This document shows, one piece after another, positions 43,960 through 56,019 of a stretch of 64,000 nt of DNA (its first letter is position 1; every line of letters begins with the position of its first letter). The stretch spans positions 150,839,890 through 150,903,889 of the forward strand of contig OX336397.1 in assembly GCA_946902985.2 (NCBI GenBank), in the 5' to 3' direction. This stretch comes from Meconema thalassinum (taxonomy: Eukaryota; Arthropoda; Insecta; Orthoptera; Tettigoniidae). Below the pieces are notes generated by a model that was not told where the DNA came from, made no database searches, and saw only the letters and a list, made by a program, of their open reading frames with translations. The position numbers and the translations under genes are program-made.

Positions 43960-46900
43960 CTCGCTCACTCACACATTCATCACGAAATCTCAGAAACCAC
44001 CCAACGGATTGGAATGAAATTTGGTATGCAGCTTCATCAAGGGCCGAAAATGCCCACTAAGAAACGATTTTTGGATATTCAGGTTGTAAAGGGGTGTTAA
44101 GGGGGTAGACCTGCATTTCATTGAATAGGAATATCTCCCGATTGGTTTCATTGGGGGATGTGATAATCGGCATATAAACTCATCATTAAAAATAAGAAGA
44201 CACTTGTCTGAGGGTTTTTCGATGTGGTGCATGTTATAAGGTGAAAGGGGTGAAAAGTGGGGGTTGAAAGATCCTAACGGAGCCTGTATCTCTTAAACGA
44301 CATAGGCGAGGAGTTTGAAACTCAGCGGAAGAAAATCAGCATAAAAAATAAGTAAATAGGTGTTTGACCGTTTTTTCATAAATCCAATTTAAGGGGCCCA
44401 TGGGGAGGTGTTAAATTCTGGGTAAAAAAAACAGGAAAGAAAGTGTCCTAACCGATTGACTCACTCGCTCTTCAAACTCAGGGGGAAGAACTGCTTAAAA
44501 ATAAATATATATGTGTTCGACAGTTTTTTTTTTGATAAATCAAATTTAAGGGGTTCATCGGGAGGGGTGAAATTCTGAAGAAAAGAAATTGAAAGAAAAT
44601 GTCCTGACTCACTCACTCACTCATCATCGCCCAGCCAAAAATATTGAAGTTGGAAACATGTCATTTTCGGGATATGTTCGTTGTATGTCAAAACCATACA
44701 CTAAGGGTGGATTTTTGAATATTCAGGTGATAAAGGGGTCTTAAGGGGGTTAAACCTGCATTTCAATGAATAACAATATCTCACGAGTGGTTTCTTTTGT
44801 GGATGTGATACTCGGCATATAAACCAATCATTTAAAATAAGCAGACATGTGTCTAAGGGTTTTTCGATGTGGTGTATTATTATGAGGTGAAAGGGGTGAA
44901 AATTGGGGGTTGAAGGATTCCTAACGAAGCGTGAAGGCCTATCTCCTAAACGACATGGGCGAGAAATTTGAAACTCAGGGGGGAAAAATCAGCTTAAAAA
45001 TAAGTAAATCGGTGTTCCACCGTTTTTTCATAAATTAATGTAAGGAGCCAATGAGATGGGGTGAAATTCTGGGGGGAAAAAAGGAGAGAAAGTGTCCTAA
45101 CTGACTGACTAACTCACTCACTCATCAAACTCAAGGGAAAAAGACAGCTTAAAAATAAGTTAATAGGTGTTCAAGCCTTTTTTTCATCAATCCAATTTAA
45201 GGGACCCATGGGGGAGGGGTGAGATTCTGGTAAAAATAATTGAAAGAAAATGTCCTGTCTGACTCACTCACTCATCACGCCTAGCGAAAACTATTAAAGT
45301 TAGAAACATGAAATTTTGGGAATATGTTCGCTGTATGTCGAAAACGTCAACTAATGAATGATTTTTGTTATTCGGGTTTTAAAGAGGTGTTAAGGGGGTA
45401 AACGTGCATTTCATTGAATAACGATATCTCATGAGTTGTTTCTTTGGGGATGTGCTATTCGGTATGTAAGCTAATCATTAAAATAATCAGACATATATCT
45501 AAGGGTTTATCGATGTGGTGTACATTATGAGGTGAAAGGGGTGAAAATTGGGGGTTGAGGGATTCTTAACGGAGCGTGTATCTCTTAAACGACATAGGCG
45601 AGAAGTTTGAAATTCGGCGGGAAAAAACAGCTTAAAATATAAGTAAATAGGTGTTCGACCGTTTTTTCATAAATCCAATTTAAGGGGCCCTTGGAGAGGG
45701 GTGAAATTCTGGGGGGAAAAACAGGAAATAATGTGTCCTAACTCACTCACTCATCAAACTCAGGGGGGAAGAACAGCTCGAAAATAAGTAAATAGGTGTT
45801 CGACCGTTTTTTTTTCATAAATCCAATTTAAGGGGTTCATGAGAGGGGTGAAATTCTGAAAAATAATTGAAAGAAAATGTCCTAACTTACTCACTCATCA
45901 TCCCCCAGCCAAAATTATTGAAGTTAGAAACATGACATTAAGGGGCTATGTTCGTTGTATGTCGAAAACGTCCACTAAGGAAGGAATTTTGGATATTCAG
46001 GTTCTAAAGGGGTGTTAACGGGGTAGACTTGCATTTCATTGAATAACAATATCTCCCGATTGGTTTGCTTTTGGGATGGGATACTAGGCATATAAACTCA
46101 TCATTAAGAATAAGAAGACGCATGTCTGAGGGTTTTTCGATGTGGTGTATATTATGAGGTGTCTGTGTGAAAAGTGAGTGTTGAAGGATTCTTAACGGAG
46201 CAAGTATCTCTTAAAAGACAGAGGCAAAAAGTAAGAATCTCAGGGAGAAAAGTCAGATTGAAAAAGTAGTAAATTGGTGTTCGACCGTTTTTTCATAAAT
46301 CCAATTTAAGGGGCTCATGGGGAGGGATGAAATTCTGGGGAAAGAAGTCCAGTAAGGAAGGATTTTTGGATATTCACTCATCATCCCCCAGCAAACCTAT
46401 TGCAGTTAGAAACTTGAAATTTTGGGGATATGTTCGTTGTATGTCGAAAAAGTCCACTAAGGATAGATTTATGGATATTCATGTTCTGAAGGAGTGTTAA
46501 GGGGGTTAAACTTGCATTTCATTGAATAACAATATCTCACGAGTTGTTTCATTTGGGGATGTGATATTCGGCATATAAACTAAGCATTCAAAATAAGCAG
46601 ACATATATCTAAGGGTTTATTGATATGGTGTATATTATGAGGTGAAAGGGGAGAAAATTGGGGGTTGAAGGATTCTTAACGGAGCGTGCACTGTATCTCT
46701 TATTCAACATAGGCGATAAGTTTGAAATTCAGCGGAAAAAGCAGCTTAAAAATAAGTAAATAGGTATTCGACCATTTTTTCATAAATCCAATTTAAGGGG
46801 CCCATGGGGAGGAGTGAAAATCGGGGGGAAAAAACAGGAAAGGAAGTGTCCTCACTGATTGACTCACTTATTCACTCATCAAACTCAGGGGGAAAACAGC

Positions 46901-47980
46901 TTTAAATAAGTAAATAGGTGTTCGACAGTTTTTTTTTCATAAATCCAATTTAAGGGGTTCATGGGGAGGGGTGAAATTCTCAAAAATAAATTAAAGAAAA
47001 TGTCCTGACTGACTCACTCACTCATCATCGCCCAGCCAAAATAATTGAAGTTTGAAACATGAAATTTTGGGGATAAGTTCGTTGTATGTCGAAAACGTCC
47101 ACTAAGGAAAGAGTTTTGGATATGCAGGTTCTAAAGAGGTGTTAAGGGGGTAAACGTGCTTTTCATTGAATAACAATATCTCATGAGTGGTTTCATTTGG
47201 GGATGTGATACTTGGCATATATACTAATCATTAAAAATAAGCTGACACATGTCTAATGGTTTTTCGATGTGGTGTATATTATGAGGTGAAAGGGATGAAA
47301 AGTGGGGGTTGAAAGATTCCTAACGGAGCGTGTATCTCTTAAACGACATAGGCGAGGAGTTTGATTTTCTCCGAGTTTCAATCAGCTTAAAAATAAATAA
47401 ATGAATGAAAATGAAAATCCACAGCCTGCTTCCAGTCTCCGACCGGGTCAGGAATAAAATGAATGAAGCCCCCATCTAGCGGCGAGGGTATGAACTGTGC
47501 CGGCTGCCGAGGCCTGACGCACTCCTCCGGGGAAATGATTAAATGAATGACAGATGAAGTGAAATGATATTGGAGAGTGTTGCTGGAATGAAATTTTGAC
47601 AGGGAAAACTGGAGTACCCGGAGAAAAACCTGTCTGCCTCCGTTTTGTCCAGCACAGATCTCACAAGGATTGACCGGGATTTGAACCACGGACCCAGCGG
47701 TGAGAGGCCGGCGTGCTGCCGCCTAAGCCACGGAGGCTTTTAAATAAATGAATAAATAATTAAAATAAGTAGGTGTTCGACCGTTTTTTTCATAAATCCA
47801 ATTTAAGGGGCCTATGGGGAGGGGTGAAATTCAGGAAGAAAAACGTCCACTAAGGAAGGATTTTTGGATGTTCACTCTCATCGACCAATCAAAACTATTA
47901 AAGTTAGAAGAAGGGGATATGTTTGTTGTGTGTCGAAAAAGTCTACTCAGGAGGGATTTTTGGATATTCAGGTTCTAAAG
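43960..47980 (+). repeat. tandem array of about 645-bp units inside Helitron-1
   Basis: The phrase CGATGTGGTGTATATTATGA recurs, with variants, near 44220, 44867, 45512, 46138, 46622 and 47264, mostly 626-647 bases apart with one short spacing of 484. Each unit also holds AAATCCAATTTAAGGGGCCC and ACTCACTCACTCATC phrases. The 80-codon minus frame at 43990-44232 is a by-product of one unit. Confidence 0.85.
47395..47742 (-). mobile_element. tRNA-derived SINE inside the array
   Basis: Minus strand: GCCTCCGTGGCTTAGGCGGC (A-box region), GTGGTTCAAATCCCGG (B-box), then GTTTTTCTCCGGGTACTCC, TCATTCATTTAATCATTTCC and a tail with GGATTTTCATTTTCATTCA. The family is distinct from the SINE at 6.8-7.2 kb. 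AAATAAATGAAT-like sequence on both sides suggests the target. Confidence 0.8.
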
Positions 47981-48061
47981 GGGCGTTAACGGTGTTGAAC
48001 CTGCATGTCATTGAATAACAATATGACACGACTATGACGCGAGCGAAGCGAGGCTAAAAAT

Positions 48062-48440
48062 GAGATGATGTGTGTCTGTGTATTACTCAATCACGCAAGA
48101 ACCACTGGTCCGACTTACATGAATTTTACATGGAAGTACCTGATTTACCTGGTTAACATATAGGCTACTTTTGATTTCAATACTTTGCACTATTTAAAGA
48201 TGGCGACCATTTTTGTGACGCCACTACACCCTTTGGTTTCAAACTTTCATATTTCCAGTTCAAATAAAAAATGAACGCTGAGAAATAGCAAACTTTTGAT
48301 GGCATATGCGAGGTCTAAAATTAAATTTTCTATCCGAAAGGTATCTCCAACGGTTAGCGAGTAAAACCTAAATTTGTGCTATAAAACACGGTCAACGTCG
48401 AACGGTGTAGTTGGACAAAATGTTCCATCCTTAATCTCCC
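48062..48440 (+). repeat. dispersed repeat shared with 59.69-60.05 kb
   Basis: ACGCAAGAACCACTGGTCCG, TAGGCTACTTTTGATTTC and TATCTCCAACGGTTAGCGAG occur here and at 59690-60050 in the same order, with moderate divergence. Part of the Helitron body. Confidence 0.85.
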
Positions 48441-48534
48441 TCTGCGCAGCACCTCGCCTATCCCCTGTTTTAACTGTCACCTTCACATTTTAATTTATTT
48501 ATGACGCGTAGCGAAGCACGGGTACTTCAGCTAG

Positions 48535-48975
48535 TAGTTTAAAGGGGCGTTAACGGGGTTGAACCTGCATGTCATTGAATAACAATATGACACGACTATG
48601 TTTACTAAAATTTGGCTTTAACGCTCATCGCAACAAATATACTCCCTACATAATACAATCGTTAAAGTCTTCAAATTTAAACCTTATGTTCCTAAATATA
48701 ATAAAAATAATAATTAACACTAAAATAATAACGTATTTACATTTTATACATGACCGCACGATATAAAAATAACTGTCTCTAATTCATTAGAGTTCATTTC
48801 TTCACTTTCCTCCTGTCTTATCATCTTTCTTTACGTGTATCACCATCTTTCTGCGTATCTCACACAATAAACTAGTCCAAATAGGAGTTTGTGTGTCAAT
48901 TCCATGTGAATCATAAATACGAACAATGAAGTTAATATGTCATCACTTTAGTGTACAACTCTGGTATTTCAATAA
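48535..48975 (-). repeat. Gypsy-B 5' LTR, segment 2, with filler sequence at its start
   Basis: Host LTR resumes TAGTTTA at 48535. The next 28 bases expected from the other LTR (about 29292-29319) are replaced by 59 bases (48542-48600) nearly identical to 47978-48036 inside Helitron-1. From 48601 it matches the left LTR again until Helitron-2. Confidence 0.88.
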
Positions 48976-49024
48976 TCTATATATAAAGCTCAATGTTTGT
49001 CTGTCTGTCTGTCTGTTATGTATA

Positions 49025-49905
49025 CAAATCCACACCGTTTCACCGATCTGAACCAAAATCTGTATACTTACCCTTCGGAACCCTGCGGGTAACCCTGTCC
49101 ACTTGAAATTTCCAACAGACCACCCCATTCCCTGCATTTAGGCCCTTTGGCCCAAATCTACACCGTTTCACCGATCTCAACCAAAATTTGTATACTTACC
49201 CTATGTAACCCTGTGAATAAAACTATCCACTTAAAATTTCGGACAGACCACCCCATTTCCTGCATTTAGGCCCTTTGGTGAACATCTACACCGTTTCACC
49301 GATCCGAACCAAAATTTGTATACTTACCCTTTGCAACCCTGCGGGTAACCCTGTCCACTTGAAATTTCGGACAGACCACCCCATTCTCTGCATTTAGACC
49401 CTTTGACCCAAATCTCCACCGTTTCACCGATCAGAACCAAAATTTGTATACTTACCCTTTGGTACCCTGCGAGTAACACTGTCTGCTTGAAATTGCGGAC
49501 AGACCACTCCATTCCCTGCATTTAAGCCCTTTGGCCCAAATCTACACCGTTTCACAGATCTCAACCAAAATTTGTTATTTACCGTCTGGTACCCTGCGAG
49601 TAACACTGTTTGCTTGAAATTGCGGACAGACCACTCCATTCCCTGCATTTAGGCCCCTTGGCTTAAATCTACACCGTTTCACCGATCTGAACCAAAATGT
49701 GTATACTTACCCTTTCGAACCCTGCGGGTAACCCTGTCCACTTGAAATTGCGGACAGATCACCCCATTCCCCGCATTTAGGCCCTTTGGCACAAATCTAC
49801 ACCGTTTCACCGTTCAGACCCAAAATTTTTATACTTACCCTTTGGTACCCTGCGAGTAACATTGTCTGCTTGAAATTGCGGACAGACCACTCCATTCCCG
49901 GAAAG
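49025..49905 (+). repeat. about 128-bp tandem repeat, seven units, in Helitron-2
   Basis: CACCGTTTCACCGATC recurs at about 49033, 49161, 49291, 49419, 49547, 49672 and 49800. Each unit has TGTATACTTACCCTTTGG and ACAGACCACCCCATTCCCTG phrases. Confidence 0.88.
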
Positions 49906-50420
49906 AGGACAGGGTATGTCCCAAAGGCAATTGAAAAATGGTGTAAAACCAGACCCGCTCAGGAAACCCTCAGGGTTGCCAGCTCCCGAAATCACCAGCC
50001 ATGAGTCCTTGAGGAACTAGCACTATCCAGGGTGCACCAGAAGTGGTGGGGCTACACACACCCTGCCTTCTTGAGGGTCTTGAGCAGAAGACATGAGATA
50101 TTAAGAAAAGAAAAAGAAGGCTGACACCTCGAAGAATGAGGCTATCAGGAATTATTAGACAAGGGTCAATTAAGGCGGGAAAGTGAAAGAGTCGCTAGGC
50201 CTCGGATACCCTGATACCATCGGGGTCGGAAGAGAACAAGAGTTTGACCAAGGGAGGCTGACAGGAAAGAGAACTGAAAGGAGCCCGGCATCAGTAAGTA
50301 GAAGCAATGCCGGACTCAGCTGGGGTCCCGTGGTCACAAACCCACGTCCCACAAGTTGTGACCCTGGTGGGTGGAGGGGGAAGAGGGGGCAGGGGTGAGA
50401 ATAGCTTGCTCATTCATCGC
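49906..50420 (+). repeat. dispersed repeat inside Helitron-2
   Basis: GCCTCGGATACCCTGATACC, GGTCGGAAGAGAACAAGAG and GACTCAGCTGGGGTCCCGTG resemble a repeat I recall from several insect genomes. Class not certain (probably a LINE or SINE fragment). Confidence 0.5.
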
Positions 50421-50799
50421 GAGGTGACATGAGAGAAATGTCCAGACCCCACCGTGTTACCTGTTATTGCTGACTATGCTGATGTTCATACAGGGTCTTT
50501 GCTCAAACCGCTGTAGTGTTACGAAAGAATGAGTGATTCACCGGTCAATGTGAATAGGACCGGGACCCCCCTCCTCCCCGAACGTCTGTCATCACATATC
50601 GTCATCATCTGTGATATTCTCAGGTTCGTGCAGCTTGGACCCGAGCAGTACTCGATAATCTCTTTCACTACACGCATCGAGTATAGGCCTAAGCCAGAAA
50701 ATAACGTTCAGACTTTGGAAGACATCGAAGGTAGAAATCTGAATTACCTATATCAGATTTAAAATTACACCATGTTCGTTTAGTAGTCATTTTTCATTA

Positions 50800-51240
50800 C
50801 CTTATTATTATCATCATAAGGGCAAATGACCTAGATGTTACGCCCATTATACCACTAATCACCACACACAATAAGTCTTCATCGCCTGTGAATTTTGAAA
50901 TATTTCTTTCTATCACGGTAGTTTGTAAGTTTGTCGTGTCACTTCAACTGTAGTTTTCATTACCATCCTCATCAAAAGGGCAAATGACCTAGATGTTACG
51001 TCCATTATACTACTAAGTAACACCACAGTCTTCATCGCCTGCGATTTTAAAATGTGTATTTCCATTAGTTTGTAAGTTTGATATACCCGTTCAGTAGTAG
51101 TAGTCTTCATTATCATCCTCATCAAAAGGGCAAATGACCTAGATGTTATGTCCATTATACAGTACTACTAGGCAACACCACAGTCTTCCTCGCCGGTAAT
51201 TTAAAAATATGTATTTCTATTAGAGTGTAAGTTTATTATA
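50800..51240 (+). repeat. about 155-bp tandem repeat, three units, in Helitron-2
   Basis: AGGGCAAATGACCTAGATGT followed by TA[CT]G[CT]CCATTATAC recurs near 50819, 50977 and 51128. Confidence 0.85.
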
Positions 51241-51350
51241 CCCGTTCAATAGTAGTCGTCGTCAGTACCATCTTCATCAATGACGTTGAATGTTAAGGAG
51301 ACTGAAATATTATCATCATTCCACCGGGCGAAGCCGGGTACTACTGCTAG

Positions 51351-54293
51351 TTAATAATAAAACAAACTAACAATGCACGACTGTTCAGATAAGCTCTTCA
51401 ACCAAAATCGAGTGTGTGTGGCATGAATCCTCACTCCCACACTCCTATCTCCTCCAAATACAAAATATGACTTCTCTTGCTCACCACAAAATATTACAAA
51501 ACCTTTCTTCAATTACTCACGGTGCATATTATCGCGTCTCTAGTTACGCCTTTATCAATACAAATGCATTTCATCAACCTTCCTTTTCTTAGCACGTTCA
51601 CAAACTTCTACCGTTCCATATCAACTACTTTCATCAAAGTATGATATTTAGTATTCCTACTAGAAATTACAACTGTAATGACGTTCTTGAATACGTCTCT
51701 CTTCCTTCTACAAACTCCTCTATCGATTATACATCTCGTGCTATGTCCAAATACTTTCAATATACTTCCTCCCTTCGCTTCACATATTACTTTGTTACAA
51801 TTTATCGCTTAGTTCTGAATTTCAAGTCTGCTTGTGTCTGTTATGAAAATAACAATAAGCTTCCCTCACGTTTATATTCGTAATAAATATTTATATCTCT
51901 CCTTCCATCTTACAGTACCGTTTCATGATAAATATCCATCCATAACGTTTTATAATAACGTTTCTCGTTCAGTTATGCATTCAACTACCGCAAACTGTTC
52001 CATTCCGTACATCAAAATTCTGGGTTTTACAGTGTCATTACATTACTTGCATAAGAGAGTTACCTCAATGCCAATATAGAATACTTCTGTTAACTATATC
52101 GTTCTATACATCTTATTTCGTTTCTGAAATGAATAAACTCTCCACTTATAGGATCATCTGTCCTTCCTTTTCTCACTTCAAGTATTAAACTATTTACTTT
52201 CGTCACACACATGACTATTCTTCTTTCTCTGATACATTTCTTATTTATTTCTCACAAAGTTGTGCTTCATTTCTCTTGTTTCAATACAAATATATTATCG
52301 TTCTTCAATATTTCCACAAATAAACAAAATTCTCTAATATATCATCAAATCTACTAAGTTCTCCAATGTTACAATAAATCTACGGAATTCTCCAATGTTA
52401 CAATAAATCTACGGAATTCTCCAATGTTACAATAAATCTACGGAATTCTCCAATGTTACAACAAGTCTACGGAATATACGTTCGCAATCGCAACGAAATC
52501 GTTCGTAAGTAAAATTTTAACGCTCTAAAATTGACAATGAAAAATACTAACGATGTCTAACATCATCGATCAAGACTTCAAAATACGTCCAAATGACGTA
52601 TGAAAATAACTATCGCATTTTCTAAAATTAACTAAAACTTTCAAGACAATAACAACATAGGTTAATAAATGCAAATATGTTGGTCAATATTCTGGAATAA
52701 CGTAAACAAAGTCTAACTACAGATATGAAAAATGCACCCTTCTACCTTCTTTCTGAGATCGTTGTTGACAGACCTGATGACCCCTCTGTCCTCGTAACGT
52801 CACCGTATGGTTTCTGGAATGCTGCGTGCTGCTCCAGTCTGGCTGTGTTATGTCACCTCGGCCTTGAGTGGACTGCATTAAAGTTGAACGACCTGGTGTG
52901 CTGTCTCCAGAACAGGTTATCAGCTGGCTTCCCGCTCGCGACCCACTTCTCTCGTGCAAGATGATGACACTTCCTCCCCTCTGCTCTGCTGGCCTCGCGT
53001 CCATCAGTCCTGGGTTCCTTGTCGTCTCCATCACGCATCCGCTCGTCTTCTTCTTCTCAGATCTAGATGTTCTTTGAAATCGGTAGTTTGCATAGTTCTT
53101 CCCATCATGAAAAATCACCTCCATGTCGTGAAATTCCCTTATAGTAGCTTGCAACGTTATGTTAGCGAAAACTGCGATGGTCTGCAGTTCGCTATGCATA
53201 CTGCTATGTCATCCTGGTCATTTCTGAATCCCACCGGTTCAGTATAGTGCTATCTTCCCATCATGGCGAATTTAAAACATCATTCTCACCGCGCAATTGT
53301 TTGTAGTCGTAGTTCTTCCCCTTCGACCTAAATTCTTAATCATTCTTGTCTAGATTATTGAATTTCCAATGGTTTAAGTCTCCCTTCTTCAAACCTTCGT
53401 TCTGCGTAGTTACGTGTTCGATGTTCAGTTTGTAACTTGCAGCGTTTTCTCTCGTCGTAGATTTCTTCTTTTAGAATATGATGAATAACGTTTCTCAATA
53501 CTGTTGACTTGCAATATTAATTGTTTGTTTCCATTACTACTTGCTTCATCTTGAAGTCTCCAGTTCACAAAACCTTTGTCTAATACTTCTGAAGAGTAAA
53601 TACAATATACGTCTTGTCTTCTCGACGTTCCGTGTAGAAAGAGCCCCGTCTGCTAGTGTCACCTAGCCTCCTCGGTTAGATTTCCCTCGTAAATCTGATC
53701 AACTAGCCTCCAACCGCTATGAATATTAACAAATTCATACATAAACTCTCTCTCAGTCTTTCAATTTAAAATCTGTTTTGCCAATTAAATTTCTTTTTCT
53801 CTGCTGGTGAATTCAATGTGCAACACTCTTATAAAATATTAAAGTAAAGATTTTAATATTTGTTCCTTCCTCAGTATTCAAACTAATTTCCGATTGGTTC
53901 TCGCCTGAAAGTGGCGCGCTTCTGCCTCGCGTTGGCTTCCCCCACTCTTGATACTGACGAGTGTCTGACTTCAAATCCACCTTCGCTCTCTCCTCGCATC
54001 AAAAACAGGTTTCTCACCGCGCACCTCGTTAAATGTTTCGACTTCCAAAACAGTATCTCTATCATTCACTCATGGTTAAAAATTTACCAAATCTTAAAAT
54101 CTCCATTATGCATGAAATAAAAATATTTCTTGAGACGATAATTTTCCCAAATGCTTGAATTAACGTTCTCTTCCATCCGGACTGCTAATTTAGTCGAAAA
54201 TTCCAATTTTAAAATATGCAATTTTTCTGATGTGGTCCTTGGTTCATACTTCATCCTGTCTTCTCCTCTCTCCGAGAGATGATTTCGAGTGCA
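51351..54293 (-). repeat. Gypsy-B 5' LTR, segment 3
   Basis: Matches 29695-32603 of the left LTR to the terminal CGAGTGCA. Open frames of 160 codons at 52717-53199 (and 31027-31509 in the other LTR) are discussed under rejected items. Confidence 0.92.
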
Positions 54294-54522
54294 GTACCAT
54301 CCCGGCATTTGCCCGAAGACGAAGTGGGAAACCACGGAAAACCACGTCGAGGATGGCTGAGGGGGAATCGAACCCCCTCTACTCATTTGGGCCACCCGAG
54401 GCTGAGTAGACCCCGTTCCAGTCCTCGTACCACTGTTCAAATTTCGTGGCAGAGCCGGGAATCGAACCCAGGACCTCCGGGGCGGCAGCTAACCATGCTG
54501 ACCACTACGCTACGGGGGCGAC
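54294..54522 (-). mobile_element. SINE, head half (split by Gypsy-B)
   Basis: Minus strand from 54522: CCGTAGCGTAGTGGTCAGC (A-box), GGGTTCGATTCCCGGC (B-box), a second GGGGTTCGATTCCCCC, then the core GTTTTCCGTGGTTTCCCA. The sequence runs into the GTAC of the Gypsy-B target duplication and resumes at 28761. Confidence 0.87.
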
Positions 54523-54655
54523 TCCTTACAAATCAAATTTTAAAAAATGAAAAAAAAAATACTTGCCATTTTTCATCAAAATGTAGTTAGAAACGAGATA
54601 ACACTATTGACGAATGTAAACAAATATTCAACTATATAATAATTCTTATCAAAAT

Positions 54656-55030
54656 AATACTTCTTCTTCTTCTTCTTCCTCTTCTTATCCCTTGTGCCTT
54701 CAAGCGTCGGGGTAGCCTCGTTCTGTCCTTCTCTGCCACTCCGATCTTTTTTCATATTCCGTTTTCACTGCGGTCGTTGTCGTCGTGTAGATCCGTCCAA
54801 TACGAGGCTACTGTTGTTGCTTTGAATCATTTCTACCCCCACATGGGTGATTAGCCCAATGTGGAGTGGTTTGTTGGGTTGCCTTCCCAGCCTCCTAATT
54901 TATGTCCCCAGGAGAGAGGGTGGCCCAGTTATACCCCCCAGGCACCGGTTACCCATTTTCGTCGCCTCTTACGACACGCATGGGCTACGGTGGTACAATT
55001 CTAAACCCCGGTCACCACACGGGGGCAAAA
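54656..55030 (+). repeat. unclassified dispersed repeat with (CTT)n start
   Basis: A TTCTTCTTCTTC microsatellite followed by about 340 bases of non-AT-rich sequence (CGTCGGGGTAGCCTCGTTCT, CTTACGACACGCATGGGCTA, CACCACACGGGGGCA). Looks like an insertion in the core of the inverted-repeat element. Probably a SINE or LINE tail. Confidence 0.5.
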
Positions 55031-55745
55031 TAACACACTAATTTAAAAATAAAGTTCTGTAACCAATAATTAATAGAGATCAGTGAAATTGAATAAGCAC
55101 ACAGTTAAATGCTTAAATGAATAAGTAAATCATCTATCTTCAACAATGAAGTTAAAATTCTGAATAGGTGCCAAATACTATGTGTGCCGACATGAACGTA
55201 GTTTAGAGCTTGAAATATTAAGTAAATGGGTCAGTGCTTGAGACGAATAAGGAGATCTTCACTCAAGATGGAGTTAAAATTTTAAATACGTGCCAATAAG
55301 TAATCGTGTTGACATAAAGTGCCCTGCTAAGAAAAGAAAAATATCAGAGAAAAATTTTATGTAATTAAAATAATAAATTAATAGATATATGATTGTGGTA
55401 AAGATCTACATTATACTTAATTGTAACATACCTTGATGTAAGAGAACGAAAGAAATGGTACGACAATGTTAGATAAAAGCTTCTTGTGTGCAAATGTCTG
55501 TGTAGAAATAGTGGGTAATATGAAGCACATGTTTAGATGATGGAAGAAATGTTAACTGCATTTAAATATTATTATGTATTCTTACCTTCTACAGCTTTAT
55601 CGTGGTATGTAAATAACATATGTAACCTATAATATGTTCCCCGTTTTGATCAATGAAGCTAAGTATGTCATTATTATTGTCTCTGTGAAAATAAAATAAA
55701 AGTCGGCGAGATTTAATGTTTGATACTTAGCACTCCAAAGGTAAC
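55031..55745. other. core of the inverted-repeat element, no gene seen
   Basis: AT-rich, no open frame of note. Confidence 0.5.
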
Positions 55746-56019
55746 CGAAGACAAATGACAAGTATTTTATTTTCATTTTATTTAATTTGATTTGTAAGGA
55801 TACCCATTTTAATAGTGATTCATTTTATTTAATTTTAACATTAGTTTAATATTTCTTTTCTTATTAGATTTAAGTACTTTTATAATAGTTTAGCTTAATT
55901 CTTTATTGATTCTTATTTAGCTGAAGATGGCCTCATTGATGGCCGAAACACGTCCTATTTATATAGAATTATATATAAATTGAGTATTGATTTGGCGTAT
56001 TATTTGAATAGTTGAATAA
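55746..56019 (+). repeat. right arm of the inverted-repeat element
   Basis: Inverted copy of the left arm, starting near CGAAGACAAATGACAAG and ending near TTGAATAGTTGAATAAC. About 31 unmatched bases separate it from the AAACAAATCTTA duplication at 56051-56062. Confidence 0.8.
55907..55971 (+). ncRNA. hammerhead-ribozyme-like motif, right arm
   Basis: Order: TGATTCT (55907-55913), 4-base internal loop, TAG, CTGAAGA (55921-55927), one extra T, GGCC, 8-base loop, GGCC, GAAA (55945-55948), ACACGTC region, then CTA, 7-base loop, AGAATTA (55965-55971). This fits a type I hammerhead: CTGANGA and GAAA core boxes, a 4-bp stem II, a minimal stem III ending in GTC as the cleavage triplet, and a two-part stem I (3 bp plus 7 bp with one G-T). 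The unpaired T between core and stem II is not canonical and may abolish cleavage. Hammerheads are known in Penelope-like retroelements. Confidence 0.4.

Larger units (their letters stand above)
43521..48534 (+). mobile_element. Helitron-1: nonautonomous Helitron-type insertion, 5.0 kb
   Basis: Starts TCTTATATATAAAAGTGAAA after a host A and ends GGGTACTTCAGCTAG before a host T: the 5' TC, 3' CTAG and A/T insertion rule of Helitrons, with no target duplication. The empty site is in the left LTR (29283/29284). The GC-rich stretch GACGCGTAGCGAAGCACGGG lies just before the end, though I cannot fold a clean hairpin. There is no Rep/helicase gene. Most of the body is a tandem array. Confidence 0.8.
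48976..51350 (+). mobile_element. Helitron-2: nonautonomous Helitron-type insertion, 2375 bp
   Basis: Inserted between A (48975) and T (51351). Starts TCTATATATAAAGCTC and ends GGGTACTACTGCTAG. The 3' end has a hairpin CCGGGCGAAGCCGG just before the CTAG. The empty site reads AATAATTAATAAT in the left LTR at 29691-29703. No protein gene. Confidence 0.88.
28762..54293 (-). mobile_element. Gypsy-B: old Ty3/gypsy element with 3.84-kb LTRs, carrying later insertions
   Basis: Bounded by TG...CA LTRs and a GTAC duplication; 25.5 kb as it stands, about 14 kb without later insertions. Transcribed order (minus strand): 5' LTR 43013-54293 (interrupted), gag, PR, RT, RNase H, IN, 3' LTR 28762-32603. 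The coding region is split by frameshifts and catalytic substitutions. LTR divergence is about 3% over a 483-bp stretch that I compared by eye (15 substitutions), much older than Gypsy-A. Confidence 0.92.

Noticed and set aside
43990..44232. 80-codon minus-strand frame that recurs weakly along the 645-bp array
   Set aside because: Other units carry stops and shifts at the same place; it is a by-product of tandem repetition.
43500..48540. CRISPR-like or regularly spaced repeat array
   Set aside because: Units are hundreds of bases long with no short repeat/spacer pattern, in a eukaryotic transposon context.
50183..50398. 71-codon frame in Helitron-2
   Set aside because: Lies in a dispersed repeat; the opposite strand is equally open and no motif is present.
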